NCBI GenBank assembly: GCA_021464525.1
Contig: JADRCO010000045.1
Location: 1 to 64,000, forward strand
Reading direction: 5' to 3'
Length of the DNA: 64,000 nucleotides
Source: Rhizophagus sp. LPA8_4_AMF
Taxonomy: Eukaryota; Glomeromycota; Glomeromycetes; Glomerales; Glomeraceae
Positions 1-12,121 of the stretch are shown one piece after another. The notes under the pieces are model-generated. The model was not told the DNA's origin. It saw only the letters and a program-made list of their open reading frames with translations, and made no database searches. A program made the position numbers and the translations under genes. Position 1 is the stretch's first letter. Each line of letters begins with the position of its first letter.

Positions 1-189
1 TTTTTATCACGTTTTTTATTTTTATTTTCTAAATATATATATATATATATATTAAATATTTTTTTTTTTTTTCTTTATATTACCTGAGAAATCTGAGAAA
101 CAAATAGTACAAAATAATAAATTTAAAAAAGAAAACATTGTATAAAATGTATAAAATCGAAAATAATAAAAAACAATAATTATTTGACG

Positions 190-227
<38 letters not shown>

Positions 228-240
228 AAAAAAAAAAAAA

Positions 241-271
<31 letters not shown>

Positions 272-2006
272 GATTAAAAAGATTAAAAAATTTTTTTTAA
301 AAGATTGATCGGAAAATTGTTAATAAAAAATTCAATAAAACGGGTAAAATTATTACTCCAGATTTCCGATTAAAACTTATGGTTATTGAATTACCTAATA
401 TTTATTATATTTTATAACTTTTTTTGATATAAACAATAATAATATTAATAATATTAATAGAAAACATATTCTATTACAATAAATTATAGTAAATCACAAA
501 TTATCTTTAATTTGGAAATTTTTTTTTATCAATATCCAATCGGGAATTTAATGTAGTCGCATGTTTCAACATGTAACACTATAATTTATTCTAATGACTT
601 TTCCCTTTTTAATCCATTTAAGGAATTAAAAGTGATACAACGAATGTTATCTTGTCTGTGGTGTATTTTTTTTTGAAAAAAAAAAAAAAACGAAAGAAAA
701 AAAAAAAAAAAATAAAATAAAAACTTGTTATTTAATGTTTGTTTTTATGATTTCATTATGTTATTTCCATGAAAGGTAAATTTTCAATACCGTGAATATG
801 AATCAAAACTTGAAAGAAAACCGGTATAAAATGAGAAAAAAAGATCTAAATATTTTGTTTTCTCTGTCGAGTAACAGAAAAAAGATATATTTATTACCAA
901 TTATCAAATGTTTTTTCGTGAATAATCTTTAATAAATATATATAATAAACAGCTTAAATCTTTTTTACGTAATCGGAATGTCCTTTACTCGTTAAAATAC
1001 AATTTAAGGTAATTTATTTATAAAAAGATATCTCCAAAAGATAAATTTCATAAAAAATAAAAATTAAAGATTTTATTTGTATAATAATTATAATAATTAA
1101 AAAGATATTATATAATTATCAAAAAGATTTCAAAGATTTTTAGAGATTATAATCAGATTAATCAAGTAATTCATGATGACTACATTCAAAACAATATTAT
1201 TCAAATTTCTTATTGTCTGATGATTTCTTCGTTTGACGGAAAATGCCGTTAAAAATCCTTATTTAGGAAATTTATTGTACAATCCAAAAAAGAAAGTATC
1301 AAAGAAATCTTTATATCTGCGTCACTAATATCCCAACTGCGCCTTCAAATAATAATTTAAGGTTCCAAACTTTATTTACTTTATATCTTCATTGATCAAT
1401 GTTTATTTTTTTTTTCAGTGTTGTAAAATGAATCCTTTCAAACGTTTCATAATCATTTTTCTTTTAAATATCACTCAATTTTAATAACTAATATTCCCCA
1501 ACATATCAAAACAAAAACACAAGTTGCACAATTAATTTCTTTAATTTACACAATGTATTTTAAAACAAGTCACACTGTAATGAAAAAAGTACTTTATTAT
1601 TAAAATACCCTAAATGAATATTTTATTTATTAATTTGGTTTAGTTGATTCTTACAATAATAGTGCTTTATATGGAAATTTGAATGAAAGACACAAAGGAT
1701 TACCAGGTGTACTTCTGCGAGTGATATGAAAGATACCTGTGTGTAACTTGACGCATTTGAATATTTCTTTAAATCAACTTCCTTTATTCATAAATTCAAA
1801 AAAAGAAGAAAAGAAGAAAAATATACATATATATATATATATATATATATTGTATATATAAAGAAAAATAAAAGACATCATTTATAATATATATATATAT
1901 ACATATATATACATATATATATATAGATGCATGTATTATAATGATAATTTACTAACCAAATTTTTTTTCTTTTTTTTTTTTCAAAAAATTTTTTTGTTTT
2001 TTTACA
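1..2006. other. AT-rich intergenic stretch
   Basis: I see no gene here. The stretch contains a long A run passing into a 17-T run and then 14 A (about 195-271), and two TA-rich microsatellite blocks at about 1821-1924 just past the 3' end of the neighbouring minus-strand gene. Confidence 0.7.
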
Positions 2007-3259
2007 TTACAATTTAGCATTAGTTTTACCATTTTTTAATATAGCAAGACCATTACCTAAAACTATAGAATCTCTTTCTTTAGCTTTAGTAATAAAAATA
2101 ACATTAGTTTCATCCGATTTTTCACTAGATACTTTCCACATAAAAGTTTCCAAAGTATCTCCAGGATAAACAGGGGCTGTAAATCTACCTGAAATACTTT
2201 TCAATAATTCAGGATTATTATTCGCAAGATGTTTAATTATTGCATGAGCTGCAACCCCATATGTACATAATCCATGTAATATAGGTCTTTCAAATCCTAA
2301 TTTTGGCGCGACCGTTGGATCTAATAAAAGGTTTATAATATATTTAAATATACGTACGGTATATAATAATACATATAATTATATACACTTGTGTACTTTA
2401 CCTATATGAAGCGGATTATAATCACTATAATCATAATCATCAAATTATATTAATAATAAGTTTAATAATTATTAATTAATTAATTAAGTTCAGACTCACC
2501 CAGATAATCGATATAATATAGCTTGATTTTTACTAGTTGAATAAACATCGACAGCATCAGGTTTTTTATCTTTAGGTGGCTTATAACTAGGACTTTTTGG
2601 GCCTTTTGAACCACCAAATCCACCATAACCAACAACAAAAGTTTGAGTAGTTATTACACAATATTCTTTATCAATCTTCGGATCAACTAGAGTATATGTA
2701 CGTTCTAATAATATTCCTTTTCCTTTATCATATACTCCATTAAGTTTACTACGTAATTCAAATTCTCCGGATGTAGGTAATTGATTTAAAATTTCAATTT
2801 TTTGTTCTCCATGGACTATTCTATTTGGATCCATATCAGGTAATCCTGGTGTTGGTCCACTAATATTTATAGTTTCAGCGAATAAATTTACATCTGGTGA
2901 GTCACCTTTAAGAAACAATCCAACGGGATAAGTCGGAAATGGTGTAAAATTCTTATCTAAAGTTTAAAGTTTGTAAAAAGTTTAATTAACGCCTAATCAA
3001 ATTGTCCAATTATAATTAAATTTAATAAATTTAAATTTAGTAATCAAACCTAGTTCATAAAGATATTTTAATTCATCTTCTTTAACTCCGATTGATAAAG
3101 CGTACAAAATAAGATCCCGTTTATTATATGAAACCTGTAAATAATTAAACCCTGTAGTGATTATCAAATGATTAGTTATTTCCAGAGATAACTTTATACC
3201 TTTTGAGGTGGATAATTATATCCAACAGCTTTATTTACATCAACTTGAAATTTCGGCAT
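2007..3259 (-). CDS. Peroxisomal MaoC-type enoyl-CoA hydratase 2
   Basis: Five exons on the minus strand: 3259-3200, 3134-3050, 2956-2500, 2424-2402 and 2320-2007. They sum to 939 nt, giving 312 residues. The family hydrates trans-2-enoyl-CoA to (R)-3-hydroxyacyl-CoA in peroxisomal beta-oxidation. The N-terminal half is the substrate-binding hot-dog fold and the C-terminal half the catalytic one. The hydratase-2 signature GDYNPLH is visible at about residues 201-207, with the catalytic Asp202 and His207 at the usual spacing. It is followed by a conserved stretch with ILHGLCTYG. The protein ends in AKL, a canonical PTS1 peroxisome signal. Free-standing proteins of about 300 residues are known in this family, so this is a stand-alone hydratase and not a fused multifunctional enzyme. 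The start is the first ATG in frame with the MPKFQVDVNKAVGY N-terminus. The catalytic motif lies on a 23-nt exon. Confidence 0.9.
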
Positions 3260-6200
3260 AATTTCAAAAAAAAAAAAAAATATAAATATATAAAATATAT
3301 TTATAAAAAAGAGTTTTTTTTTTTTTAGGAAGAAAAAAAAAAAATTTTTTCTTTTTCACGATGATCTTTTCACATTATACTTTAAAAGGGAATACTGCTT
3401 ACTCACTATGAATTTTATTATTGGATAATAAATTTATTATTATTCGTTATATAAACGAATCAAATTTAAAGGATTTATAGTGTGGGAACGGGCTGGGATT
3501 GAAGTGGCGCAGATGTTTATCAAGTGATTTTGCCGCAGCGCATACAAATACATTCTTACTTTATTAATCACACAAAGAACCAGATTATCGAAAATTATTT
3601 TAGTTGTTTCTTTGTTAATTTAATGATCTTTTCTTGAAACAAAGAAACAAAAAATTTCAATTAAATAAAGTAAATTAGCTTAAAATCTTTAAAAAATAAT
3701 CCGGTTTCCGATTAAACGTACATTGTTAATATTTTGTTGATAATTACTTTATATGTGATTTTTTTTTTTTTTTTGAAGAGAAATTTACCTTATAAAGTAT
3801 CCGTTAAAAATTAATTTGATTTTTGATTTGATTGGTTGAATTAAAAGAAAAAAAAAAAAGGAGGAAAATTTGATGATGAAAAATTTCTTGATCACAATAA
3901 ATTAACGATTTTCTTTATATCACCTATTAATAAAAAACGCGGCGGGTTTTAAAACCAGTTTTATTATTGAATTAAACTTTGTAAATCTTATATCTGGTGA
4001 CCATTTTATTAAAAATTTGGAATAAAAAAGATAGATTATCATCAAATAACGCACAAATTGATTTATTTTGGTAAATTGAAAAAAAAATTATACCAAATTA
4101 TAATCATTCAAAAAAAAAGGAAAGTTAAAATGTAACGAATGAAATCTAATTTTCAAGACCAATTTATTTGAATGGTCAAAAATAACTAAAGTTATTATAT
4201 ATTCGGGTAATAACTTTAATATTTAAGGAGAAGTTTTGTACATTTAATGTAGCGAAATATGTAACAGATAATGAAAATCTTCAATATAAATAGTAAATAA
4301 TAATAATCTTTCGTACATATATGAATTACATTAACAAGTGTACCCCGAATGTGAGTGGCTGCCATTAACGGGAATAAACAAATAAAATTTTCTTTTTATT
4401 TTTTATTTTTTATTTTTTAAATTTTTTTTTTTTCTTTTTTAAAGTTTTTAAAATTCATTTAAAGTTTAACTTTTATTAAATACAGGTTCTCCTGCTAAAT
4501 TAATTTTTATATAAGCTTACACGGGCCCAATAAAATCAACAAATAAATAAAAATATGATTATTGTAACAGGTAATTTATTATTTGTGGCTTGGAAGGAAG
4601 TACAAGTATTATGTATATTATGTACGCGTAAATTTTACTGCGCCGAGAAAGAACTTCCTTCCGGGTACTTCAAATATTTTAAATATCCAATTATTTAAAA
4701 TACATTTTTATTTGTATCATGCTCATCGTGCTTGACTCATCGTGCTTGCCGTATTATGAGTTTATGACATAGAATGTAATTATCTAATAAAAAAAAATTA
4801 TTGGTTTAAATGATTTCTTTTTTTTTTTTTCTTGAAAAATTATTTTCCTAATCAAGTTATTGATATATTATAAAATGAAACGCTAAACAAAATAAATGAA
4901 AAAAAAAGGAACAAATCATGAAACGATTAAAATGTTATGACAAATTAGAAATCTTAATTAAATTTTTTTTCTCATTATAATAATAAATCATAACAATGAT
5001 CGTTATTATCAAATAATTTATTGGTTACAGTTTTAAACAGTTTGTAATTATACTAATAAAAGTTTTGGATTGTTTATGAAACATTTTTTTTTTTAACCCA
5101 TTTTTAAATATTTGACGGGCGTAAATCCGCTTTATCGGACTTTAAAAAGACGTCATTTTATAATGTTGCACAACGCTAATTAATAAAATTATCGTATTAT
5201 TATTAAGATAAAAGAAATTATTTCAATTAATAAAAATTTACGCGTCATTATGATTATCCATGTTATATGAAAAAAATCGGGAAAAGAAGGTAAATTCGGG
5301 ATCATCTAAAGCCGAATTACTTATTATAGTATATCTAATGTTTATATAAGATAAAAAAAAGGGTCAAGGAACCTTTCGCGCTAGGTTTCATAAAACAATC
5401 CAATTATAATCCTTTATTATTTTTATCTCTTTCAAATCTGTTATTAAACTTGATTTGTTTAAATTATGGTACTACGATAACTCGGTTCTTGAAATTATCA
5501 ATTTACTTTTAGAAAATAAAGGCCAATATATTTAATATATTAAATATATTAATTTTTTTTTTTTTTAAAAAAAAAACAAATAAAAAAAATTACATTGATC
5601 TCTGGTAAATCGGAAGAGAATCAATTATCCTTAGTTCAATTTGATTTATAATAAAGTTCAAAAATTTTCCCTCCCTTCTCTTTCAAAAGTAACAACACGT
5701 GATATTTTTTTACGAAAAAATTGGGAAATAACATTTTCCTTTTGGAAATTAAATTGATCGGATCTACCGATGAATTAGCTGTTTTAGGATTAGGGTTTCA
5801 GGGCTACACGTTATAACTAAAATGTCATGATTATAAACCTTTTTCCTCTCCGTTAAAAAATATCGTTAATTGGGTAATTTAATTCTTATTTTATCATCTA
5901 AAAGATCTTTTAAAGGCAAATTAAAAGGTAAACATTAAATACGCCAACAAACCAAAATGTTCTTATTATAACTATATAATTTTTTTTGTAAGAGAAGACA
6001 CAAGAAAGTTCAAATAAATTACGATATGCTAAAGGTTATGCATGTATAATTTCTAATCTAACGTAAATTATAAATGAACCGATTTCAAATAATTATTAAT
6101 AAAACAGGATCTCATGATTAAAAGAAAGAAAAGTCTTTTTAAAGAAAATAATCATCTTATTTGTAAATTATTATAATAATATGTAACAGGGTAATATGAA

Positions 6201-6927
6201 AATTTGTTCAACATTATTAAATCAAAATTATTAACTAAAATCGACAATGATTTACAATGACTTAAGCTAATTCTTGTATTATTGTATGTGTAAATGTGTA
6301 ATGTAAATGTAAATGTATATATAATATATGTATGTGTAATAATATATATAATATAATAATACTTACAGTACAATAATAATATTAATTTAATCAAGGGTCC
6401 TTGATTCTGAAATATTTTGGGTCTCGGAATATCCGTTCCCATTAATTTTTACGATAATCACTTGTGATACTTGTGATATAAAAAGGATAATCTATTCCCC
6501 GGATATCTTAGTAATTACTGTACTGTTCAAAATATATTTCAAAACTTGTGTAAAAGAAAAAAAGGTATTGTCATAACAAAAAATTTTAATGTATTAAATT
6601 TTTTTTTTAACGAATTACGATCAATTTTCGTAAGTGCCAAGAGTCCAAGACAAAGTTTGTCGTATTTTTTTTATATTTAGAACAGTTTATTCAAGACTTA
6701 CTTACCACATGATTTATAGATGTTCCCTAATAATTCACGTGTTTCTTTGATTTGATCAGGTGATTAATTCTGTCAAAAAAGTGATGAAATATTCAATTAT
6801 TTCGCTTTTACATAGATCGATAATACTGATGACACTGATGTCACCGATGACGTGTAGTTACAAGTAATTTTGTATACAGGAAGTTTAATAAACTGATATT
6901 TTAGCTTTCCAATGGATTCTAATATTC
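3260..6927. other. Intergenic spacer without a recognisable gene
   Basis: AT-rich DNA between two gene starts. It contains T-run/A-run junctions (for example T14A10 at 5553-5576) and only short frames made of simple sequence. I could not extend any coding signal across splice sites. Confidence 0.6.
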
Positions 6928-7030
6928 TAATGATTTATTTTATTCTAATTATCTATTTTATACTAATGATCTATTTTATTCAAAGTGATCTATTTTATCC
7001 TAATGATCTATTTTATTCAAATGATCTATA
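6928..7030. repeat. 18-bp tandem repeat upstream of the HP1-like gene
   Basis: About 5.7 imperfect copies of TAATGATCTATTTTATTC lie head to tail. The array ends about 270 bp before the start codon of the chromodomain gene and is followed by a T12A8 junction. Confidence 0.85.
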
Positions 7031-7149
7031 CTTTTTTTTTTTTAAAAAAAAGGAATTTTCTCAAAAATGATTTTTTTACTGATCACTTTCTACTCTCGTT
7101 TCGATTCTAATTTTTTATTCAATATTATATATATTATAAAATATATATC

Positions 7150-7286
7150 CCATAAAACAATTATATCTCTCTTAAAACAATTATCTCTCAAAACAATTAT
7201 ATCTCTCTCAAAACAATTCTCTCTCTCTCAAAAACAATTATATCCCTCTCAAAATAATTAACAATTATATATCCCTCAAATAATAA
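7150..7286. repeat. CT-rich minisatellite in the 5' leader region of the HP1-like gene
   Basis: Six to seven imperfect copies of a unit like ATCTCTCTCAAAACAATT, with varying numbers of CT steps. The array stops about 16 bp before the ATG of the HP1-like gene. It therefore probably lies in the core promoter or the 5' UTR. Confidence 0.8.
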
Positions 7287-7301
7287 TTCTTTCAAATAAA
7301 A

Positions 7302-8353
7302 ATGCAAATAGATAATAGAACACTTGAAACTATATATTTTGAAGTTGAGGCTATTATCGATCATAAAACAAAATCAAATGTAAGTAAAGATAATCGAATT
7401 ATCGTTACTTCATAACATTTCTTTCATACATGTACCTATATTTTTAGGGAGGTATGGAATATTTGCTTAAATGGAAAGATTTTGGTGATGAAGAGAATAG
7501 TTGGATCGATGAGGAAGACACGTAAGATTTTTTATCTTATGGAAAAATTTAACTTAATGAATTAATTAAATAAAATATATCTGATATATACATAATTTTT
7601 TTTTTTTTTAACAAAAAAGAAACGCACCATCATTGATCAGAAATTATTGGATAAATAAGAAAAATATCGTTAAACGCAGAGGTCGCCCTCCTAAAAATAG
7701 TGCCAATCGAAATCGTAGAGGTCGTAAATCTCTTAAAAAAAATAATGTTAATAAAAAGCAAGAACTTGATTTAACCATTATTAAAGAAACCAATGGCTCG
7801 AATGATGATAACAATACCATTGTTAGTGATAGTGACGTTTTCACGAATGATTCCAATGAAATCACTATTGATATTCCCCAATGGTTACAACCTGCTAGTG
7901 AAGAAAGTGAAAGAGCAAATCAGTATTTTGCACCATATACTCACAATAATTGGGAAAATCATGCGACTATTTTGAATGTTGTACGTGAGTTCGAGAATGA
8001 TTCTGATGATATTTTTGTTCATATAAAATGGTGAGTTCATAATCATTATATGATACGGTTCACCTTACTATAACTCTAGTTATAAATTCGCTATAATTTT
8101 CGATAACTATAATCTAATTAATTAAAGTGTGGTATAATTGATTCCTTTTTTTTATTCAAAATTGAAGGCCTGATGGAACAGATAGCTATCATATTTCAAG
8201 TGAAGTATACCAAAAATGTCCATTAAAGGTATTTTAGAATTATTATATCTAGAATTTATGTATGTACCTTCTTTTTTCTTAATTAATCAAGATATTATGA
8301 ATATTTTTTAGTTGATCCAATTTTACGAACAACATCTCGTGATTAAAAATTAA
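7302..8353 (+). CDS. HP1-like heterochromatin protein (chromodomain, AT-hook, chromoshadow domain)
   Basis: Five exons: 7302-7379, 7448-7521, 7620-8030, 8168-8228 and 8312-8353. They sum to 666 nt, giving 221 residues. Residues about 12-62 form a chromodomain. The order YFEVEAI, EYLLKWKDF and NSWIDEED matches HP1, including the aromatic positions that cage methylated H3K9. The hinge carries an AT-hook core (RRGRPPK, residues 70-76) and a second basic RRGRKS patch, followed by an acidic, Asn-rich linker. Residues about 160-221 form a chromoshadow domain ending in CPLKLIQFYEQHLV, the most conserved HP1 segment, which dimerises and binds PxVxL partners. Length and domain order are those of HP1/Swi6 proteins. 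The protein is expected in nuclear heterochromatin. Two tandem repeat arrays sit directly upstream. The AT-hook in the hinge suggests direct binding to AT-rich DNA (inference). Confidence 0.9.
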
Positions 8354-8633
8354 TTGAATATATTTTTTCTTGGAAAGTCGCTATTCAGAAATTCATTCTT
8401 GATTCCTTTTATATCCTTATGTATAAAATTTAATGCGTTAAAAAAATGTGTGTAATTAGAAATCAGTTTAGAACATTCAATGAATTGCAGGATTAAAGCT
8501 ACTTACCTGTATTATGATAACTTGCGATTATTGATTTTTTTTTGTCGTTGTTGTTAATTGTATATTTTTAATTATAATAAACTTGTCACTACTTAATATT
8601 ATAACCAGCTACAGTTCATCAATTACCCATCAT

Positions 8634-8882
8634 CATGGTTCATTTTTCGTTCTTCATATACAAATTCCTCATGGTTCATTTTCATTCTTCATATACAAAT
8701 TCCTCATGGTTCATTTTTCGTTCTTCATATACAAATTCCTCATGGTTCATTTTCATTCTTCATATACAAATTCCTCATGGTTCATTTTTCGTTCTTCATA
8801 TACAAATTCCTCATGGTTCATTTTCATTCTTCATATACAAATTCCTCATGGTTCATTTTTCATTCTTCATATACAAATTCCT
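8634..8882. repeat. Alternating 36/35-bp tandem repeat (7 copies)
   Basis: Seven head-to-tail copies of CATGGTTCATTTT(T)C... ending ...ACAAATTCCT start at 8634, 8670, 8705, 8741, 8776, 8812 and 8847. Units of 36 bp (CATTTTTCGTTC) and 35 bp (CATTTTCATTC) strictly alternate, so the true period is a 71-bp dimer. The last unit is a hybrid of the two types. No plus-strand frame meets a stop across the array. It therefore produces a long open frame that I do not regard as a gene. Confidence 0.95.
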
Positions 8883-8973
8883 CAAAACTATTTGCTTATG
8901 ATTAAATCCTCTTTTCGTTTCCATTTCTTCCACCTCCCCTCTGTTACTTTCTTTTCAATTTTATTAATATGTA

Positions 8974-9153
8974 ATGTTGAATCAATTGCAAAAAGTGACT
9001 TTATTAGTGAATTTTTGAAATTTGGGGAAAATACAAAATGTTTCTGTATTACACAAGTTCAGTATGTTGAATCAATTGCAAAAAGGGACTTCATTATTGC
9101 ATTTTTGAAATTTGGGAAAATTACGAATGTTTCTGTGTTAAAAAAGTTCAAAA
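8974..9153. repeat. 90-bp tandem duplication
   Basis: Two direct copies begin at 8974 and 9064, each with the block GTTGAATCAATTGCAAAAAG. Because 90 is divisible by three, the duplication is in frame. The overlying plus-strand frame would carry twin segments (VESIAKSDF and VESIAKRDF). Whether it is translated is unknown. Confidence 0.85.
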
Positions 9154-9204
9154 TAAAGAATGGTTATTAACTAGGGCAAATAATCAGTTAATAATATAAC
9201 GAAA

Positions 9205-9463
9205 TTATATATGAATTTTTGCAATTTGACTCACGAAATTTAAAGATTTAGACATCCAAGCATCACGGTACCAAGCATCACGATACCCAAGTATCACGGT
9301 ACTTATACGTTCAACAGCACGCACACGTCCCGTATGTCTGTCTACCTTTCCATCATTTTTAACCTAAAGAGCAAAAAAATTAAAAAGAATAAATAAAAAA
9401 AAATCAATAAAAAGTTGGGTAATTGTTGAGTAATTAAGAAATTCACATCAATTTAAACTCACT
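9205..9463 (-). pseudogene. Relic of an unrecognised spliced gene
   Basis: On the minus strand an exon-like stretch ends at 9463 with a GTGAGT donor. After a 99-nt gap, a TTTAG acceptor opens a frame from 9363 to a stop at 9205-9207. The joined frame reads ...KYVWFLGSSLLSLR then VKNDGKVDRHTGRVRAVE..., ending in a duplicated YRDAW. A stop lies just upstream in the first stretch, and I find no start codon with an open frame. Codon choice looks protein-coding, but I do not recognise the family. Confidence 0.35.
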
Positions 9464-9789
9464 CTTAGTGATAACAAACTTGAACCGAGAAACCATACAT
9501 ATTTTCAAGAGTAAGTTCTTCTCAACCTTTAATAAATAATTCTGGACCTTGGCTCTTATATTGTAATCAAGTTGTGCATTACCATCTACGGGTCACAACA
9601 CGACGTTATGTTATTATAGTGTTACATATAAGAAAATCAAGTACGATACGTTGCTGGCTGTTCATTCTCTGGATTACTATAGTCGCAGTGGTGTTGTAAA
9701 TGTGTTTTGATTAAATGTTTAATTGACCAACACCCTTCGTCTATTGACGTATTTGGTAAAAATAATTCTTAATTCAGTTCACTTACTTT

Positions 9790-10400
9790 TTCGATTACTT
9801 TCGCAATAAGGACTATCTACTGCTATCCCACATCTTCTTTAATATTAACACGCCAGAATTACATCATCCAATTTTGTGATGGAACCAGCTTCTCTATAGG
9901 TAATATACTCTAGTGATTTAATGTACATTTGAATTTGGAGAAACTTGATCTATCAGTGCTTTATGTGCGTTTATAACTAAACGAGAAGGAAGTATAGTCT
10001 TCTTACATATAATTGATAAAACATATGTCATTTCATACTACGTTATGAATAGTTGAATGATTATTAATGTCTTAACAAGTGTTCAATATTTTCATCTAAA
10101 CTAACCTATGTTGTGCACGCTATTGGTTTGTTTTTCGATTACTTTCGCAATAAGGATTATCTACTGCTGTCCCACATCTTCTTTAATATTAACACGCCAG
10201 CATTGTTAATATACTTTAGTGATTTAATGTACATCAGAAATTTTTTTTTAACTCTTTCATAAGATCTATCAATTCTTCATGTACGTTTACAACTAAACGA
10301 GAAGGAAGTATGGGTTTCTTTCTTGTAATTAATATAATTAATAAAACAAGTAAGTTGTCATTCCACACTACGTTATGGATAGTTGGGTTATGACAGATGA
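9790..10400. repeat. Duplicated ~270-bp block, part of a gene relic
   Basis: Two diverged direct copies lie at about 9790-10060 and 10134-10400. Shared landmarks are CGATTACTTTCGCAATAAGG (9792 and 10136), the TAATATACT..AGTGATTTAATG block (9901 and 10207) and ACTAAACGAGAAGGAAGTAT. Spacing between landmarks varies from 306 to 344 bp, so indels have accumulated. On the minus strand both copies encode fragments such as RRCG(T/I)AVD(N/S)PYCESNRK and ILPSRLV(V/I)N(V/A)H. This points to duplication of a gene fragment that later decayed. The family is not recognised. Confidence 0.6.
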
Positions 10401-10459
10401 TTACATGCGCGCCAGCGCATTTGAATACCATCGAACTAAACTAGTGTCATAATTATATA

Positions 10460-12121
10460 ATCATTTATACAATATACATCGATGAATATGCTTTTCTCGC
10501 TAAACATTTAAGTTGCTTATAAACCAATGGTTGGTTCCCTATTTTTTTTTGTTCGTTCATCAAGAGATTATAATACTTAGTATATGATGGGATCAGATAA
10601 TATATTATTCTTTTTAGTCCTAAGATATATATAAGATAAGATATATATAAGATAAGGTATCTTTTTAATAGTAATACCATAATAATTAGATGTGTAAAGA
10701 GTTGATGGAATTATTGAAGTAAAAAAATATAAGATAATTTTTTTTTTTAAAAAAAAAAGCTTTCGTAAACTGAGAAAAAAAATTCTCTAATTATATATAT
10801 TTTATTTATATAATATTTCTAGAAATGCTGTAAGCCTTAGTTTGTATTTATCCGGAAATTTTTCATATGAATAAAAATGGTAAAATGATTGTCCTATCAA
10901 TAAAGAGTAAAAAGGCACGACTAATCTTAATGTGCTACTACATAAATAAAGTTTGAAATGTTTGGAATTTTTTTAAATAATGTCTATTATGAACACTTTT
11001 GATTAATTTAATTAAAAAATAAATTAGTAATTTAATAATTTATTTCCTTTTCTTCTAAAATGGTAAAGTTTTCACTATATTATTTAAATTAAAACTTTAT
11101 TTAGACATTACGAAATTTAACTTTGCATTTTTTCCTTAATCAAACGATATTCATGAAAAAAAAAAAATTTAAATTTTTTAAAGTTCATGGTTAGCACAAA
11201 AAAGGTAATTGTTCTTTATTGACAAGATCTGACATGTGAAAAATTTCTAGACTATTATTCATTGTCTCCGGATATATTGTATACTATAAAACTATAAAGA
11301 CATCGGCCGGACGCATTTACCGAAGATTTTTTTGACCATCTCTCACTATTTTAAATGAACGAATGAATAAAGATTTACTTTTTTTACGGATAAAGATTTA
11401 TCTGATTGATAAATCTTTTTTTATTTATAATGGAAACAATGTCAAAAAAAAAAAAGATTACAAAAATTACGTAAAGAAAACAAAATAATAATAGCAGATA
11501 GTGTATTTTTTGATCTTATGTTTTGTGTAAAGTGTAATTAATGATTTACAATGCATTGCTATTAGGGGGATGTTTTTGTGCGACTAGTGGGGAAGAAAAA
11601 TTAAATTGATTTTCTTTCTTGTTGTTTGATAAGGATAAGTGGGGATAGGGATTAATTATTTATTACAATCTCTTTTTCTTTTTCATTTTAAACTTTCAGA
11701 TTGTTTTGTAATTTTATTAAATCGGTTAGCTTCGGTGATCGTTCTAATACCTAATACGTATTTTGTGGCAAGGAAGCCATTAACAATTATTGTACACAAA
11801 AAAGGGACCTCTAATCTGTTTGTTTGTTTTTTAAATGAAAAATTAACAAAGCGATTTCTGTATTTTCAAGTGTCAAAAATTAAGGATAAAATTATCCCTT
11901 TAGGAAATCCCATGAAAGCCAGAATGGATCACGGAAATGATTGGATTTAATTTGTTACACGAACCCATTCTGAATAATTGTACCCTAATCCTTTCAAAAA
12001 TTGTAATTTTAATTTGGTTAAACAACTATATATATAAAGATTTCTCGATTACTTACATTAACAATAATATTAAAACATTGTCAATCAATGTTCTTTCATT
12101 TATTTTAGGATTTAATATATA
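10460..12121. other. Intergenic stretch, no supported gene
   Basis: AT-rich spacer with a T11A10 junction at 10738-10758. A 103-residue frame at 11639-11950 has no homology that I recognise and no splice partners. Confidence 0.5.

Noticed and set aside
6152-6442. 96-residue minus-strand frame
   Set aside because: Made of TA/TG microsatellite sequence (Tyr/Ile/Thr runs). No domain and no splice partners.
8634-8882. CRISPR-like array
   Set aside because: Units are contiguous without spacers and the sequence is eukaryotic.
11639-11950. 103-residue plus-strand frame
   Set aside because: Starts in a T-rich stretch, shows no recognisable domain and lacks supporting splice or repeat context.
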